Source of the DNA: a bacterium
GTDB taxonomy: Bacteria; Verrucomicrobiota; Verrucomicrobiia; Limisphaerales; JAJXZI01
Length of the DNA stretch: 55,542 bases
Assembly (NCBI GenBank): GCA_021780115.1
Contig: JAJXZI010000047.1
Location: forward strand, 1 to 55,542
Reading direction: 5' to 3'
Within the stretch, counting starts at the first letter, position 1, and the number at the start of each line of letters is the position of its first letter. The translations under genes were made by a program, and so were the position numbers. The notes below the pieces were generated by a model that was not told where the DNA came from, made no database searches, and worked only from the letters and a program-made list of their open reading frames with translations. Of this stretch, positions 22,231-32,835 are shown one piece after another.

Positions 22231-23892
22231 CTACTTCTTCGCCGCTTCGGCGGCGTCGGAGGAAAGGCGGCTCTTGGCGCCGTAGGCGGTGGTCTCGCCG
22301 TCGGCGGCTTTGACGTTGGCCTGGAAGAGGAGCGGAGGCGAAAGGTTGTGGTTCTTGTCCTGAGTGACCTTCGCCGGGCCGGTCGCGCGCACCTTGGCCC
22401 AAACGCTGGCCGGCGCGCCGGGGTCGGGCGTCGTCACCCGCAGCGGCCCGTTCTCCAGTTCGTAGTTCATGGCGGACTCCGGCGTGAGGCTGATTTCCAG
22501 GGCCGCCGGCGGAGCGCCGTTCTTGCGGGGCGCAACCCGCAGCAGGACCGGGGCAGCCTCGTTCCGGCCGGGCAGCGCCGCCGCCTGGCCCGCCAGGCTG
22601 GGCATGGTCTCCACGGCCAGTTCCACCGATTCTTCGGGATACACTTGGGCCAGATACTCCTGGGCCGGCCGCCGATGCACCTTCCGGATTTCAAAGCGGT
22701 CCAAGAGCGAGCCATCGTCCCGGATGGCCTCGCCGTGCAGTGTGTCCCGGGTGGCCTCGAACACCATGAAGTGGTGGACGGCCTCGTACACGACCAGCGC
22801 GGGATTGGGCAGCGAAACGTGCAGCGGGGCCCCGCCGCCCCCGGTGGTGGCGTAGGTGATGGGCCATTCGGAGGGATGCGCTGCCGAGGCGAGCGGCCGG
22901 AACCGCTCGTACAGGTGTGAATGCCCCGCGAGCACCAGGTCCACCTTGGCTTGGTGAAAGAGCGGCAGGTAACTCTCGTGGCCCCAGGCCGAGGCATGGC
23001 CGCCGACGTTGAACACCGGCGGGTGCAGGAACACGATCTTCCACGGCGCGCGGCTGGCCAGCAGATCGCGGCGGGCGAATTGGAACTGCTCGTCCGTGGC
23101 TTTCTCGTAGTGAAAGTCCAGCCCCAGCACATGCACCGGGCCGGCGTCGAACGAGTACCACCGCTTCCGGCCGGGCAGGTCCAGCAGGGCCAGGTAGTTG
23201 GTGCAGTCGTGCTCGTGGTTGCCGATGATCGGGAAGATCGGCACCTGATCGATGACGTGCGCCAACGGTCCGAAGAATTCTCTCGACCACAGAGCGTAGT
23301 CATCGCCGCGTGCCACCAGGTCGCCGTTGTGCAGGATGAACTCCGGCTGGTAGTCCAGGAAGCGCCGCGTCAGCGCCGCGTGGATCTCGGGATGGGTGCG
23401 GTCGTCGCCGTAGGCAATGAAGCGGACGCTCCGCGCCTTGGGATTCAGCGTGCGGAACCGGCGGGGGGGCGTCTGCGTGCCGTCCAGTTCGACGGTGTAA
23501 GAATATGTCGCGCCCGGCTTCAGACCCTTGAGTGTGGCGGAGTAGAGGTAAAACACGTTGGTCTCGCGGCGGGTCGAAAGCCAGGCGGTCGCGGAGGCGT
23601 CGGCGTCGGTCGCCAGCGTGCCGGAAACGCCCGTGATCGGGCGCGCCGTCACGGGAGCCACCGTCCGATCCAGTTGGCCGTCGCGGCCAAAGCGTACCAA
23701 CCCCGGATGATCACTGGGCGATTCCCACAGGACCGCGACGGTTTTCGGCGCCGGCACCTGGAGGTAAGGTCCTTTGGAAAAAGGCGATCCTTCCTGGGCG
23801 GCCGCAGCCAGCGCCGCGCCGAAGCACAACGCCGCCCAGGCCCGGAGCTTTCCGGTGCCCGGAGGACAAACTCGCGATAACATTCGATTCAT
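22231..23892 (-). CDS. Secreted metallophosphoesterase, purple acid phosphatase-like with N-terminal Fn3-type domain
   Basis: GPYLQVPAPKTVAVLWESP; ILHNGDLVARGDDY; IIGNHEHD; LAGHSHLYERF. Confidence 0.85.
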   Translation of the reverse strand: MNRMLSRVCPPGTGKLRAWAALCFGAALAAAAQEGSPFSKGPYLQVPAPKTVAVLWESPSDHPGLVRFGRDGQLDRTVAPVTARPITGVSGTLATDADASATAWLSTRRETNVFYLYSATLKGLKPGATYSYTVELDGTQTPPRRFRTLNPKARSVRFIAYGDDRTHPEIHAALTRRFLDYQPEFILHNGDLVARGDDYALWSREFFGPLAHVIDQVPIFPIIGNHEHDCTNYLALLDLPGRKRWYSFDAGPVHVLGLDFHYEKATDEQFQFARRDLLASRAPWKIVFLHPPVFNVGGHASAWGHESYLPLFHQAKVDLVLAGHSHLYERFRPLASAAHPSEWPITYATTGGGGAPLHVSLPNPALVVYEAVHHFMVFEATRDTLHGEAIRDDGSLLDRFEIRKVHRRPAQEYLAQVYPEESVELAVETMPSLAGQAAALPGRNEAAPVLLRVAPRKNGAPPAALEISLTPESAMNYELENGPLRVTTPDPGAPASVWAKVRATGPAKVTQDKNHNLSPPLLFQANVKAADGETTAYGAKSRLSSDAAEAAKK

Positions 23893-24004
23893 GGCTCTCA
23901 GGAGATGGTTGGCCGTGCGACCTTCCCGCAGCCGAAGGGTGCGAAGGCCAAGCCGCTGCCGCCCTGGCGCCGGCTCGCTCGCGGTCTGCTGCGGAGCCCC
24001 GCGA

Positions 24005-25285
24005 TCAAGCGCACGGAACGCTGGCCCCGACGGCGGGTTGGACCGGGCGGCAGAGCCGTTGCGTCACCAGGGCGCCGGTGGCCACGGCCACGGCGGCGCA
24101 GGTGAGATACGGCAGCGCGGGGTGGTGGGTGAAGAGCGTCGCCGCATAGATCGGCCCCAGGATGCGCGCCAAGCTGCCCGCGCCCTGGGCCACGCCGATG
24201 GTCGCGCCCTGCTCGTGGTCCGGCGTCAGGTTCGACAGCAGCCCGAACAACGGCGGCCGCGTGAGCGCCGAGCCGACCGACAGGACCGCCAACATGCCGT
24301 AGAGGTACAGCCAAGGCACGCCGCCGGCTTGAAACAAGGCCTTCCAGGCGAACGTCCGCGGGCCGGAAATGAAAGGCAGAATCGCCAGGCTGACGCCGGT
24401 CAGCACCAGGCTCACCGCGATGAGCCGGGGTTCGCCCAGGGCTTTGACGAGCCGGCCGATGGCGCCGCCTTGGACGAACGCGCCGATGATGCCGCAAAAC
24501 GCAAAGAGATAAACCACGATCACCGCCGAACGCTCGTCGGCCTGGATGTTGAGATGGAAGTTGTCACTGACCAGCAGCGGCAGCGTGGTCTCGAAGCAAC
24601 TGAAGCAGAACGTGGCGAGGAAGAAGACGATGACCAGCAGGCCCACCTTGGGCTGCGTCAGCGTGTGCTGCCACTGGGCCAGGTGCGGGCGCGGCGCGGC
24701 GTGTTCGGAGGTGGGCTTGCGGCTCTCGGGCAGAATGAAAAAGGCCAGGAGGAAGTTCGCGGCGCACAACGCCGAGGCCACCCAGCCGGGGCCGGTGCTG
24801 CCGAGGTATTTCAGGCTCAACCCGCCGATGATCGGGCCGAAGATGAAGCCCAGCCCGAACGCCATCCCGATCAGCCCCATCCGGCGCGAACGCTGGTCCG
24901 GCGGCGTGATGTCGGCGATGTAGGCCTGCGCGACGGTGATGTTGCCGCCGCACAGGCCGGCGAAGAGCCGGGAGGCGAAGAGCGTCCACAGCGCGGCGGC
25001 GTGGTTCTCCAGTCCCGAACCGACGGCGAAAATGGCGTAGGCGAAGATCGCGCCCGCCGTGCTGATCAACAGGACCGGCCGCCGCCCGATGCGGTCAGAC
25101 AACCGCCCCCACACCGGGGCGAAGAGGAACTGCATGGCGGAAAACGCGGCGATGATGGCGCCGATCACGAAGCCCGACGCGCCCATGTGCCGGCTATAGA
25201 CCGGCACCAGTGGCACGACGATCCCGAAGCCGATCAGGTCAATGAAGACCGTGAGGAAAACGATGAAGACGGAGGGGCGCTTCAT
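24005..25285 (-). CDS. MFS transporter (TetA/DHA1-like)
   Basis: MKRPSVFIVFLTVFIDLIGFGIVVPLVPVYSRHMGAS...FLFAPVWGRLSDRIGRRPVLLIST; about 12 TM. Confidence 0.88.
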   Translation of the reverse strand: MKRPSVFIVFLTVFIDLIGFGIVVPLVPVYSRHMGASGFVIGAIIAAFSAMQFLFAPVWGRLSDRIGRRPVLLISTAGAIFAYAIFAVGSGLENHAAALWTLFASRLFAGLCGGNITVAQAYIADITPPDQRSRRMGLIGMAFGLGFIFGPIIGGLSLKYLGSTGPGWVASALCAANFLLAFFILPESRKPTSEHAAPRPHLAQWQHTLTQPKVGLLVIVFFLATFCFSCFETTLPLLVSDNFHLNIQADERSAVIVVYLFAFCGIIGAFVQGGAIGRLVKALGEPRLIAVSLVLTGVSLAILPFISGPRTFAWKALFQAGGVPWLYLYGMLAVLSVGSALTRPPLFGLLSNLTPDHEQGATIGVAQGAGSLARILGPIYAATLFTHHPALPYLTCAAVAVATGALVTQRLCRPVQPAVGASVPCA

Positions 25286-25520
25286 GCCGGGCGGGCCGGC
25301 GCGCTGCGCTGGGTCCAGTGTCGAATGGCGAACATGGAGTGGGAATTTACGGGCCAGGCCGGGTGAGTCAAGCAACCGCCTCCGGTCAGTTGCGGCAACC
25401 GTTCGGCCGGATCCGCCGACCCGCTGCGGGCGCGCTTGCTTCAAGCGGCGGGCCACGCCAACCTGCGGTCGGTTCGGCCCGGCTGTTCCGGCCGGGCGTC
25501 GGAACCACGAACGACCGGAT

Positions 25521-28500
25521 ATGCCGAAGAACCGCTGGCTGCTTTGCGCCGCAGGGCTGGGATTGCTCTGCGGCGCCGGCTCCGATCTGCGGGCGGCGTC
25601 CCCGTCCGGCCCGCACCCCGGCTCGCCTTATATCATCGACGTCTGGGGCACCGAGGATGGGCTGAGCGCGGTGACGTCGATCATCCAGACGCACGACGGC
25701 TATCTGTGGCTGGGAACGCTCTATGGCTTGGTGCGTTTCGACGGTGTGCGCTTCACGGTGTTTGACGAGAACAACACGCCCGGACTGAAGAGCAGCCAAA
25801 TCGTCCATCTCTTTGAAGACAGCCAGAGCAACCTGTGGGTCGGCACCGAGAGCGCCGGCGTGGCGCTGATCCGCGACGGCCAGGTCAAGAGCCTGGACAT
25901 CGGACAGGGCAGCCGCGCCGGGCGCCTGATGTCCGCCTGCGAGGATGCGCGCGGCGCGGTGTGGCTCTACACCGCCGACGGCCAACTCTGCCGGTACCGC
26001 CACGGGACCGTGCAAGTCCGGCCCTTCGGGGCGCAGTATTCCAGCAACTGCCGGGCGCTGGCGGTGGAGAAATCCGGCCTGCTGTGGGTGGGAGTGGACT
26101 GGGGGCTCTTCGGCATCGGCCCGACGGCGGGGAACGACCCGAACGACTTTCCCTTGCAGCAGTTCTTCCAGGTCAACAAACTCGATTTCCTCCTGGCCAG
26201 TCCCGGCGGCGGCTACTGGCGGCTGGCCGACGGGCGCGTCCAGAAGTGGACCACCAACCGCCTCGAACGCGACCTCGGCCCCTACCCGTGGAGCCAGAAC
26301 GTGCCGGTCACGGCTGCCTGTGAAGACCGGGAGGGCAACCTCGTGGTCGGCACCTACGGGGCGGGGGTCTTCTGGTCGGACGCGGCCGGTCACTTTACCC
26401 AGCTTGCCAGCGAGCAGGGGCTCTCGCACATGTACATCCTGGCGCTGTGCGTGGACCGCGAGGGCGATCTGTGGGTCGGGACCAACGGCGGGGGCCTGAA
26501 CCGGGTGAAGAAAGCGGTGTTCCACGTCCTGGAGCCGACCCGGGGCTTGACCGTCCAGTCGGTGTGCGAAGACGGCCAGGGCGGACTGTGGATCGGCTAC
26601 AACGGCGACCGGGTGGACCACTGGACCGGCGGCGGCCCGCAGCGGTTCGCGGTGGCTCCCGGCTCCAACGTCAAGGCCGTGTTCGCCGACCGACAGCAGC
26701 GGCTCTGGGTCGGCCTGTGGAGCGCCCTGGGGCCGGGCCTGTTCCAGTGGCAGGCGGACCGGTTCCAACCGGCGATCGGTTTTGACGCTTACGACCGACA
26801 GGTCTCGGCCGTCTATCAGGACCGCCACGGCCGGCTGTGGGTGGGCACGCAAGGCGGCTTGGCGCGCCGGGACGAGCACGGCTGGAACCTGTTCACGAAG
26901 CGGAACGGGCTGGCATCCGATGCGGTCCGGGCCATCGTGGAAGATCGCGAAGGAAATCTCTGGATCGGAACCGGCGGCGGCCTGAGCCGGCTGCAGGACG
27001 GCAAGTTCACCTCGTATCACAAGGCCGACGGGCTGCCGAGTGACAACGTCTCCGCGCTGTGGGTGGACGCCGAAGGCGCGCTCTGGGTCGGCACCAGCGG
27101 CGGTCTGGCGCGGTTCCACCACGACCAATGGCGGAGTTACACGACGCGCGACGGGCTGATCAGCAACAGCATCGGCTACTTGGTGGAGGACGGCCGGGGC
27201 GCCTTGTGGATTGGGTCGAACGCCGGCCTCATGCGCGTGCCGATGCCGGCGCTGAACGACTCTGCGCGGGGACCGACCAACCCCCTGCCGTGCCGGGCCT
27301 ACGGGAAAGCCGACGGTCTGCCGACGCGCGAATGCAGTTCCGGCTCGCAACCGGCGGCCTGCCGCGCCCCGGATGGGACGCTGTGGTTTCCAACCATCAA
27401 CGGTCTGGTTTCCGTGAACCCGGCCCACCTCAGCCCCAACACCAATCCGCCGCCCGTCGTGATCGAGTCAGTGCGCGTTGACGGCCAGGAGCAGAGCACC
27501 AACGGCCTCCGGGGGCCGGTGCCGCAGAGTGTCACCGTTCCGGCGGGCAAAGAGCGCCTGGATATCCAGTTCACTTGTCTCAATCTCTCCGCGCCGGAGC
27601 GGGCACGCTTTCAGTACCGGCTGGAAAACCACGAGGCCGCCTGGCATGATCTGCCGGCGCCGACGGGGGGCATCGCTGCCGTGGCCAGCTACAGCAGTCT
27701 GCCGCCGGGCCGCTACCGCTTTCAAGTGACTGCCAGCAACGAAGACGGCGTGTGGAACCGGACCGGCAGCACGCTCGCCGTCGTGGTGCTGCCGCCGTTT
27801 TGGCGGACGGGATGGTTCCTGGGCGTCACCACGGCGGGCTTGCTGGGCCTGGTGGTGACGGTGGTGCATTACCTCTCGACGCAGAAGCTCGCCCGCCAGC
27901 TCGAAGGCATGCGGCAAAAGGAGGCGCTGGAAAAAGAGCGCGCCCGAATCGCGCGGGACATCCACGACCAGTTGGGCGCCAGTCTCACCCAAGTCTCGCT
28001 GCTGGGCGAGTTGGTGGAGAGCGACAAACACGCGCCGGACGAAGTCGCGGCCCACGCCCGGCAGATTTCCCAGACGGCCCGCGACACCACGCGCGTCCTC
28101 GACGAGATCGTGTGGACGGTCAATCCCTCGAACGACACGCTGGACGGCTTGATCACTTACGTCTGCAACTACGCCCAGGAATATCTCGCCGTGGCGGGGT
28201 TGCACTACCGGTTGGAGGTGCCTACCCAGTTGCCCGGAACGCCGATCTCCCCGGAGGTGCGGCACAACGTGTTTCTCGCGGCCAAGGAAGCGGTGACGAA
28301 TGTGGTCCGCCACGCCCACGCCACCGAGGTCCACCTTCGGCTCCACCTGCAACCCGGCGCGTTCACGCTGGAGATCCAGGACAACGGCCGCGGTCCCGCC
28401 GGCTTGGCGGAAAAGGCGGCCCAGTCCAGAAATGGATTGCGCAACATGCGCAATCGCATGGAGGATGTCGGCGGCAGCTTCTTCCTCGGGCCGGCGCCGG

Positions 28501-28547
28501 ACGGCGGCACGGTCGTGCGGTTGACGGCGCCCGGAGGGGAATCATGA
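25521..28547 (+). CDS. Two-component sensor histidine kinase with Reg_prop propeller, Y_Y_Y-type domain, HisKA_3 and HATPase
   Basis: Repeated DxxGxLWVGTxxGLxR motifs; TM GWFLGVTTAGLLGLVVTVVHYL; ERARIARDIHDQLGASLTQVSLLGEL; HNVFLAAKEAVTNVVRHAHA. Confidence 0.93.
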   Translation: MPKNRWLLCAAGLGLLCGAGSDLRAASPSGPHPGSPYIIDVWGTEDGLSAVTSIIQTHDGYLWLGTLYGLVRFDGVRFTVFDENNTPGLKSSQIVHLFEDSQSNLWVGTESAGVALIRDGQVKSLDIGQGSRAGRLMSACEDARGAVWLYTADGQLCRYRHGTVQVRPFGAQYSSNCRALAVEKSGLLWVGVDWGLFGIGPTAGNDPNDFPLQQFFQVNKLDFLLASPGGGYWRLADGRVQKWTTNRLERDLGPYPWSQNVPVTAACEDREGNLVVGTYGAGVFWSDAAGHFTQLASEQGLSHMYILALCVDREGDLWVGTNGGGLNRVKKAVFHVLEPTRGLTVQSVCEDGQGGLWIGYNGDRVDHWTGGGPQRFAVAPGSNVKAVFADRQQRLWVGLWSALGPGLFQWQADRFQPAIGFDAYDRQVSAVYQDRHGRLWVGTQGGLARRDEHGWNLFTKRNGLASDAVRAIVEDREGNLWIGTGGGLSRLQDGKFTSYHKADGLPSDNVSALWVDAEGALWVGTSGGLARFHHDQWRSYTTRDGLISNSIGYLVEDGRGALWIGSNAGLMRVPMPALNDSARGPTNPLPCRAYGKADGLPTRECSSGSQPAACRAPDGTLWFPTINGLVSVNPAHLSPNTNPPPVVIESVRVDGQEQSTNGLRGPVPQSVTVPAGKERLDIQFTCLNLSAPERARFQYRLENHEAAWHDLPAPTGGIAAVASYSSLPPGRYRFQVTASNEDGVWNRTGSTLAVVVLPPFWRTGWFLGVTTAGLLGLVVTVVHYLSTQKLARQLEGMRQKEALEKERARIARDIHDQLGASLTQVSLLGELVESDKHAPDEVAAHARQISQTARDTTRVLDEIVWTVNPSNDTLDGLITYVCNYAQEYLAVAGLHYRLEVPTQLPGTPISPEVRHNVFLAAKEAVTNVVRHAHATEVHLRLHLQPGAFTLEIQDNGRGPAGLAEKAAQSRNGLRNMRNRMEDVGGSFFLGPAPDGGTVVRLTAPGGES

Positions 28548-28712
28548 GATGGACCGCTGAAATCCAAATGCCGAAAGCCGGATCGAATTCGAGACTCAAA
28601 AGTTGGCCGCGCCGGACCTTGGACGCTCGCCCGGGGTCGGATTGGGGGGTGAGGGCGCTGGGTTTCGTCCGGGCTTCGACCTGCGGATTTCGGATTCCCG
28701 GCTGATAACGCC

Positions 28713-29339
28713 ATGCCCATCACCGTTTCCATCGTCGAGGATAACGACCAGTTGCGCGGTACCTTGGCCCGCGTGATCAGCCGCGCGGAAGGTTTCCGGT
28801 GCGTGAGCCAGTACCCCAGCGCCGAGGCCGCGCTGGAATCCATTCCGCAAGAACGCCCGAACGTCGTGTTGATGGACATCAACCTGCCGGGGATGAACGG
28901 CGTGGAATGCGTCCGACGCTTGAAGGAGCGGGTGGAGGGCATCCAGATCGTCATGCTCACGGTTTATGAGGACACGGAGAACATCTTCAACGCGCTGGCC
29001 GCAGGGGCGTCCGGTTACCTGTTGAAGCGAACGACGAGCGCCGAGTTGCTGGCGGCCCTGCGCGAGGTGGTGCGGGGCGGTTCGCCGATGACGACCCACA
29101 TCGCGCGCAAGGTGGTGCAGTCGTTCCAAAAGACCGGCCCATCGTCCCAGCCCACCGAGAACCTGTCGGAGCGCGAGCAGCAAGTGCTCGACTGCCTCAG
29201 CCAGGGCTTCCTTTACAAAGAGATCGCGGACAAGCTTGGCATCAGCTACGAAACCGTCCACACCTACATCCGCCGCATTTACGAAAAGCTCCAGGTCCGC
29301 ACCCGCACGGAGGCCGTCGCCAAGTTCCTGCGGCGGTAG
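28713..29339 (+). CDS. NarL/LuxR-family response regulator
   Basis: VSIVEDNDQLR; VVLMDINLPGMNGVECVRRLK; LSEREQQVLDCLSQGFLYKEIADKLGISYETVHTYIRRIYEKLQVRTRTEAV. Confidence 0.95.
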   Translation: MPITVSIVEDNDQLRGTLARVISRAEGFRCVSQYPSAEAALESIPQERPNVVLMDINLPGMNGVECVRRLKERVEGIQIVMLTVYEDTENIFNALAAGASGYLLKRTTSAELLAALREVVRGGSPMTTHIARKVVQSFQKTGPSSQPTENLSEREQQVLDCLSQGFLYKEIADKLGISYETVHTYIRRIYEKLQVRTRTEAVAKFLRR

Positions 29340-29671
29340 CGGCGAAACCGGAAACCCGGATTCCCAAGTCCAGCACCCCACGGCAAGGTTAAGACCGGAT
29401 GCCCCGGTCGCTCGGAGTCGCAAAAGGTTTCGCTCTTGGGAGCGGCGCCGGGGGAAATGGTTTCGGATTTCCCGTCCGGGGTGCGTGTCCCCAGAACTGG
29501 TGACTGGCAGGGGACCGGGGATGGAGTAAAGTGACGGCGTGCTGAAGATGCAGAAACGCAGTGTTCCGTGTGTGATGGTTAAGGCGTATGTCTGCGGCGC
29601 CGCGTCGGAAGGCATTTGTTCGTAGCCAGCGCAGCTACGAAGCCATTTTAAGCGCTTTGTTCTCATTGTTG

Positions 29672-29703
29672 CGGAAGGGCCGGGCGAAAGCCCGGCCTTT
29701 CCG
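29672..29703. terminator. Strong GAAA-tetraloop hairpin, putative bidirectional terminator between convergent genes
   Basis: cggaagggccgggc-gaaa-gcccggcctttccg: 14 pairs including one G-U, lying between a plus-strand and a minus-strand gene end. Confidence 0.7.
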
Positions 29704-29863
29704 TTTGTACGAAGTGTCCGCGAGGGGGGCGCTGACGAAAACGACCGTCTCTGGCTTCGCTTTCGGACAAGCGGCTGCTTCCATCGGGCCGACCCAACGC
29801 GCGGGAGCACGCCGGCCGGGCCCTGTCCGGAGTATCCGCCGCGCTCGGGTTTCGCCGCGAGGC

Positions 29864-31045
29864 TCAGCTTTCGCTCAACCGCTTCACTGGGGCTTCGAAG
29901 AGCATCTGATGAGCTTCCTTGAGGATCGCCGGAATGCGCGCGGCGAACGGGCTGCGGCCTAAGCACGGGCGAAGATCGAGGCCGTCCGCTTTCGCGGCGT
30001 TTTCGCCGGGGAACCAGTGGTCAGCCTGACCCAGCAGGTTGTAGCGCATCTTGCCCCATGCCACCAAGTCGAGCGACTGCGCGTAAGTCCACAGCCGGAG
30101 GATTTCCAGCAGATTGACCTGGCCCGGCACGTCCACGTATTGCGGCAGCCCCTCGAACCAGCGCGCGCACCAGTCCGCGCCCAGCGCCCGCTCCATTTCG
30201 GCCCGCAGCCGCCGCTCGGTCGGCTCGACGACGGACGGGATGCGGTCGTAGTGGTCCAGGGCGCGGACATGCTCGTCGAAGTCGCCCGGCCTGGCGGCGC
30301 CGATGCTCAGGGTGTGGACCTCCGGACGCGCCAGGCAATAGAGGTCGTTGAATTGCATCGGGGTGAGCGGCGCGCACAGGCCGGTGAGCTTGGACGGCGC
30401 TTCGTAGAGTTTGCCGCCTTTGTCGTTGGGGCTGATGATGAACACGCCCAGGTCCAGCCGGTGGGCCGCCACGATGGCAGGCCAGTTCAGGTCGTTGACG
30501 AAATACCAGTGCAGGTTGACGTAATCGAACTCACCGGTGTTGACCGCCTCGAGAATGAGGTCCGTCGTCGCGTGCGTCGAGAACCCGATGAACCGGACGC
30601 GGCCTTCCTTCTGGAGTCGGCGCGCGGCATCCAAGCAGCCGCCTTTTTGGAGGGACCAGTCCAGCAATTGGCGGTTGTTGATGCCGTGCAGCGCCAGCAA
30701 GTCCACATGGTCAAGCCCCAGGTAGCCCAGCGAAGTTTCAAAGATGTTCAGAAATTCCACGGCTGTCTCCTTCGGCGCGACTTTCGTCTGCACGAGGATT
30801 CGGTCGCGCGGCAGCGTGGGCAGGAGGCGTCCCAACTGCATCTCCGAGGTGCCGTAGCCGCGCGCGGTTTCAATGTGGTGGATACCCAGCTCGAGCGCGC
30901 GCCGGATGCAGGCCTCCAGGTTGGCCTGGTTGTCGGGCGGGATCTCCTGCGGCGCCACGTCCTGCCATTTGTGCTGATACCGCATGCCGCCGCAACTCAA
31001 GACAGGCATCTGGAGTCCGGTGCGGCCAAAGCGGCGATAGTTCAT
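29864..31045 (-). CDS. Aldo/keto reductase family protein
   Basis: [63 protein letters not shown]. Confidence 0.88.
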   Translation of the reverse strand: MNYRRFGRTGLQMPVLSCGGMRYQHKWQDVAPQEIPPDNQANLEACIRRALELGIHHIETARGYGTSEMQLGRLLPTLPRDRILVQTKVAPKETAVEFLNIFETSLGYLGLDHVDLLALHGINNRQLLDWSLQKGGCLDAARRLQKEGRVRFIGFSTHATTDLILEAVNTGEFDYVNLHWYFVNDLNWPAIVAAHRLDLGVFIISPNDKGGKLYEAPSKLTGLCAPLTPMQFNDLYCLARPEVHTLSIGAARPGDFDEHVRALDHYDRIPSVVEPTERRLRAEMERALGADWCARWFEGLPQYVDVPGQVNLLEILRLWTYAQSLDLVAWGKMRYNLLGQADHWFPGENAAKADGLDLRPCLGRSPFAARIPAILKEAHQMLFEAPVKRLSES

Positions 31046-31283
31046 CGGCGGGAAGATAGGCAGCGACGGTGACCGAGGCAACGGCGGAGGCGGGGCCGGA
31101 CCCATTGACGGCGGGGAGCCTGAAACCTGGCCAGTCTCGCGCCACCGCCTTCGGCCGGCAGCCTGGGAGACAGCGACCCCGCCGGATTGGGTTGGCGGCG
31201 GCGTTTCCGTTCCAGAAACCAGCGTTGACACGTCGCCGACCGCGGCTTAGTCTGCCCCTCGGATTTTTAACAAAAGCAAGACC

Positions 31284-32048
31284 ATGTTACTCCGTATTGC
31301 TCTGGCGGTCGCCATTCTGGCTGGGATTGGCGCGACGGTGCTCAACCTCGTCAAGGTCAAGCCGGAGGTCACGCGCATCATCGGCGAACGCGAGGACTTC
31401 AAGAACAAGTACCAGACGACGCAGGCCGCGTTGGGCAAAACCCAAAAGGAACTCACCCAGACCAAGGCGAGCCTCGACCAGACCAAGAAGCAACTGGACA
31501 CCACCAAGACCGAGCGGGACACCGCCGTGGCCGACGCCGACAAGCAGCGCAAGGAAGTCGCCCGCCTCAAGGACCAAGTGGAGAAGGCCACCAGCGACAA
31601 GGTCGAGGCCCAGCGCGACCTCGCCGCCTGGAAGGCGTTGGGTTTCTCCGTCGATCAGATCAAGATGGTCATCACCGATTTGCGGCAGGCCCAGAAGGAT
31701 CTCGGCGCGCTCACCAATCAAGTGGGGGATCTGGGCCACGAGCTGGCGGAGGTGAAGAACCGGCTGCTCAAATACGAGAACCCCAACTACGTCGTCCACG
31801 AGCCCAATGTCGCCGCCCGCGTCGTGGCCGTCGATCCCAAGTTTGACTTCGTCGTGCTGGACGTCGGCCAGGACAAGGGGATGTTGCGGGACGGCGACAT
31901 GCTGGTCAGCCGCGCCGGCAAGCTGGTCGCCAAGGTCCGCATCCGCACGGTGGACCGGAACACTTGTGTCGCCAACGTCCTGCCCGGCTGGAAGTTCTCC
32001 GAGTTGATGGAAGGCGACGCCGCGGTACCCGAAATGCCCAAGTTATGA
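31284..32048 (+). CDS. Membrane-anchored coiled-coil protein with C-terminal beta-rich region
   Basis: N-terminal TM; heptad-like QTTQAALGKTQKELTQTKASLDQTKKQLDTTKTERD; C-terminal NVAARVVAVDPKFDFVVLDVGQDKGMLRDGDMLVSRAGKLVAKVRI. Confidence 0.8.
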   Translation: MLLRIALAVAILAGIGATVLNLVKVKPEVTRIIGEREDFKNKYQTTQAALGKTQKELTQTKASLDQTKKQLDTTKTERDTAVADADKQRKEVARLKDQVEKATSDKVEAQRDLAAWKALGFSVDQIKMVITDLRQAQKDLGALTNQVGDLGHELAEVKNRLLKYENPNYVVHEPNVAARVVAVDPKFDFVVLDVGQDKGMLRDGDMLVSRAGKLVAKVRIRTVDRNTCVANVLPGWKFSELMEGDAAVPEMPKL

Positions 32049-32233
32049 ACCGCCATTTTTGGCAAAGCCCCCGGCTGTGGCTCTGGCTGTTTCTCGTCGT
32101 CGTCGCCCTCCTCGGCGCCGCTGGGTGCGCCACGTCGAGCGACAACCAGAACTCCTCCGAGCGCCCGTGGAACGCGCCCCAGGATTGGGAGAACGGCATG
32201 CCGCCGGGCATGTATCAGCAGCGGCCGTACTGA
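32045..32233 (+). CDS. Small lipoprotein, start overlapping the upstream stop
   Basis: MNRHFWQSPRLWLWLFLVVVALLGAAGCATSSDNQ...: TM followed by lipobox LGAAGC; ATGA overlap. Confidence 0.7.
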   Translation: MNRHFWQSPRLWLWLFLVVVALLGAAGCATSSDNQNSSERPWNAPQDWENGMPPGMYQQRPY

Positions 32234-32262
32234 GCCGCGACTGAGCTGGCGGATGAACGTTT

Positions 32263-32835
32263 TCAGCCCGGCGGTTGAATCCAGCGCGCCGGCGTGACCA
32301 AAGCGTCCATCCGCGCGTCGTGGGGTTTGCCCGGCAGGGCGGGCAAGACTTGTTGCTCGAACGCGACGCCGCAGCGTCTTCCTCGAATCTCCAACAACAA
32401 GCGGTCATAGTAACCCTTCCCCCGGCCGAGCCGGCCGCCTTGCACATCGAACGCCAGCCCGGGCACGAGAATCCAGTCGGCGCGGGACGGTTCCAGCTTC
32501 GGGCAGCGCGCGGGCGGTTCACGAACCCCGAACGGGCCGGCCACCACGCCGGCGGCGCTGTCCAAGACGCGCGCCTCGTACCGGCCGGTCGCCGCGTCGA
32601 ACCGCGGCAAGGCGACCGTCAGGCCCGACGCCAGCGCCTGTTCCAACACGGGCCACACGTCCACCTCCCCCGGCAGCGGCGCGTAGAACAGCAACGTCCT
32701 CGCAGCAGGGAGCACCCTTTCCCGCAGGCACTGGCAGACCGCGGTGGACGCCCCGCGGCGCTGCGCCTCGCTCATTGCCCGGAGCGAGGCCCGGACTTGG
32801 GCCCGGAGCGCCGCCTTGGCGCGTTCGACACTCAC
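32263..32835 (-). CDS. 5-formyltetrahydrofolate cyclo-ligase
   Basis: LLFYAPLPGEVDVWPVLEQAL; ILVPGLAFDVQGGRLGRGKGYYDRLL. Confidence 0.9.
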   Translation of the reverse strand: MSVERAKAALRAQVRASLRAMSEAQRRGASTAVCQCLRERVLPAARTLLFYAPLPGEVDVWPVLEQALASGLTVALPRFDAATGRYEARVLDSAAGVVAGPFGVREPPARCPKLEPSRADWILVPGLAFDVQGGRLGRGKGYYDRLLLEIRGRRCGVAFEQQVLPALPGKPHDARMDALVTPARWIQPPG

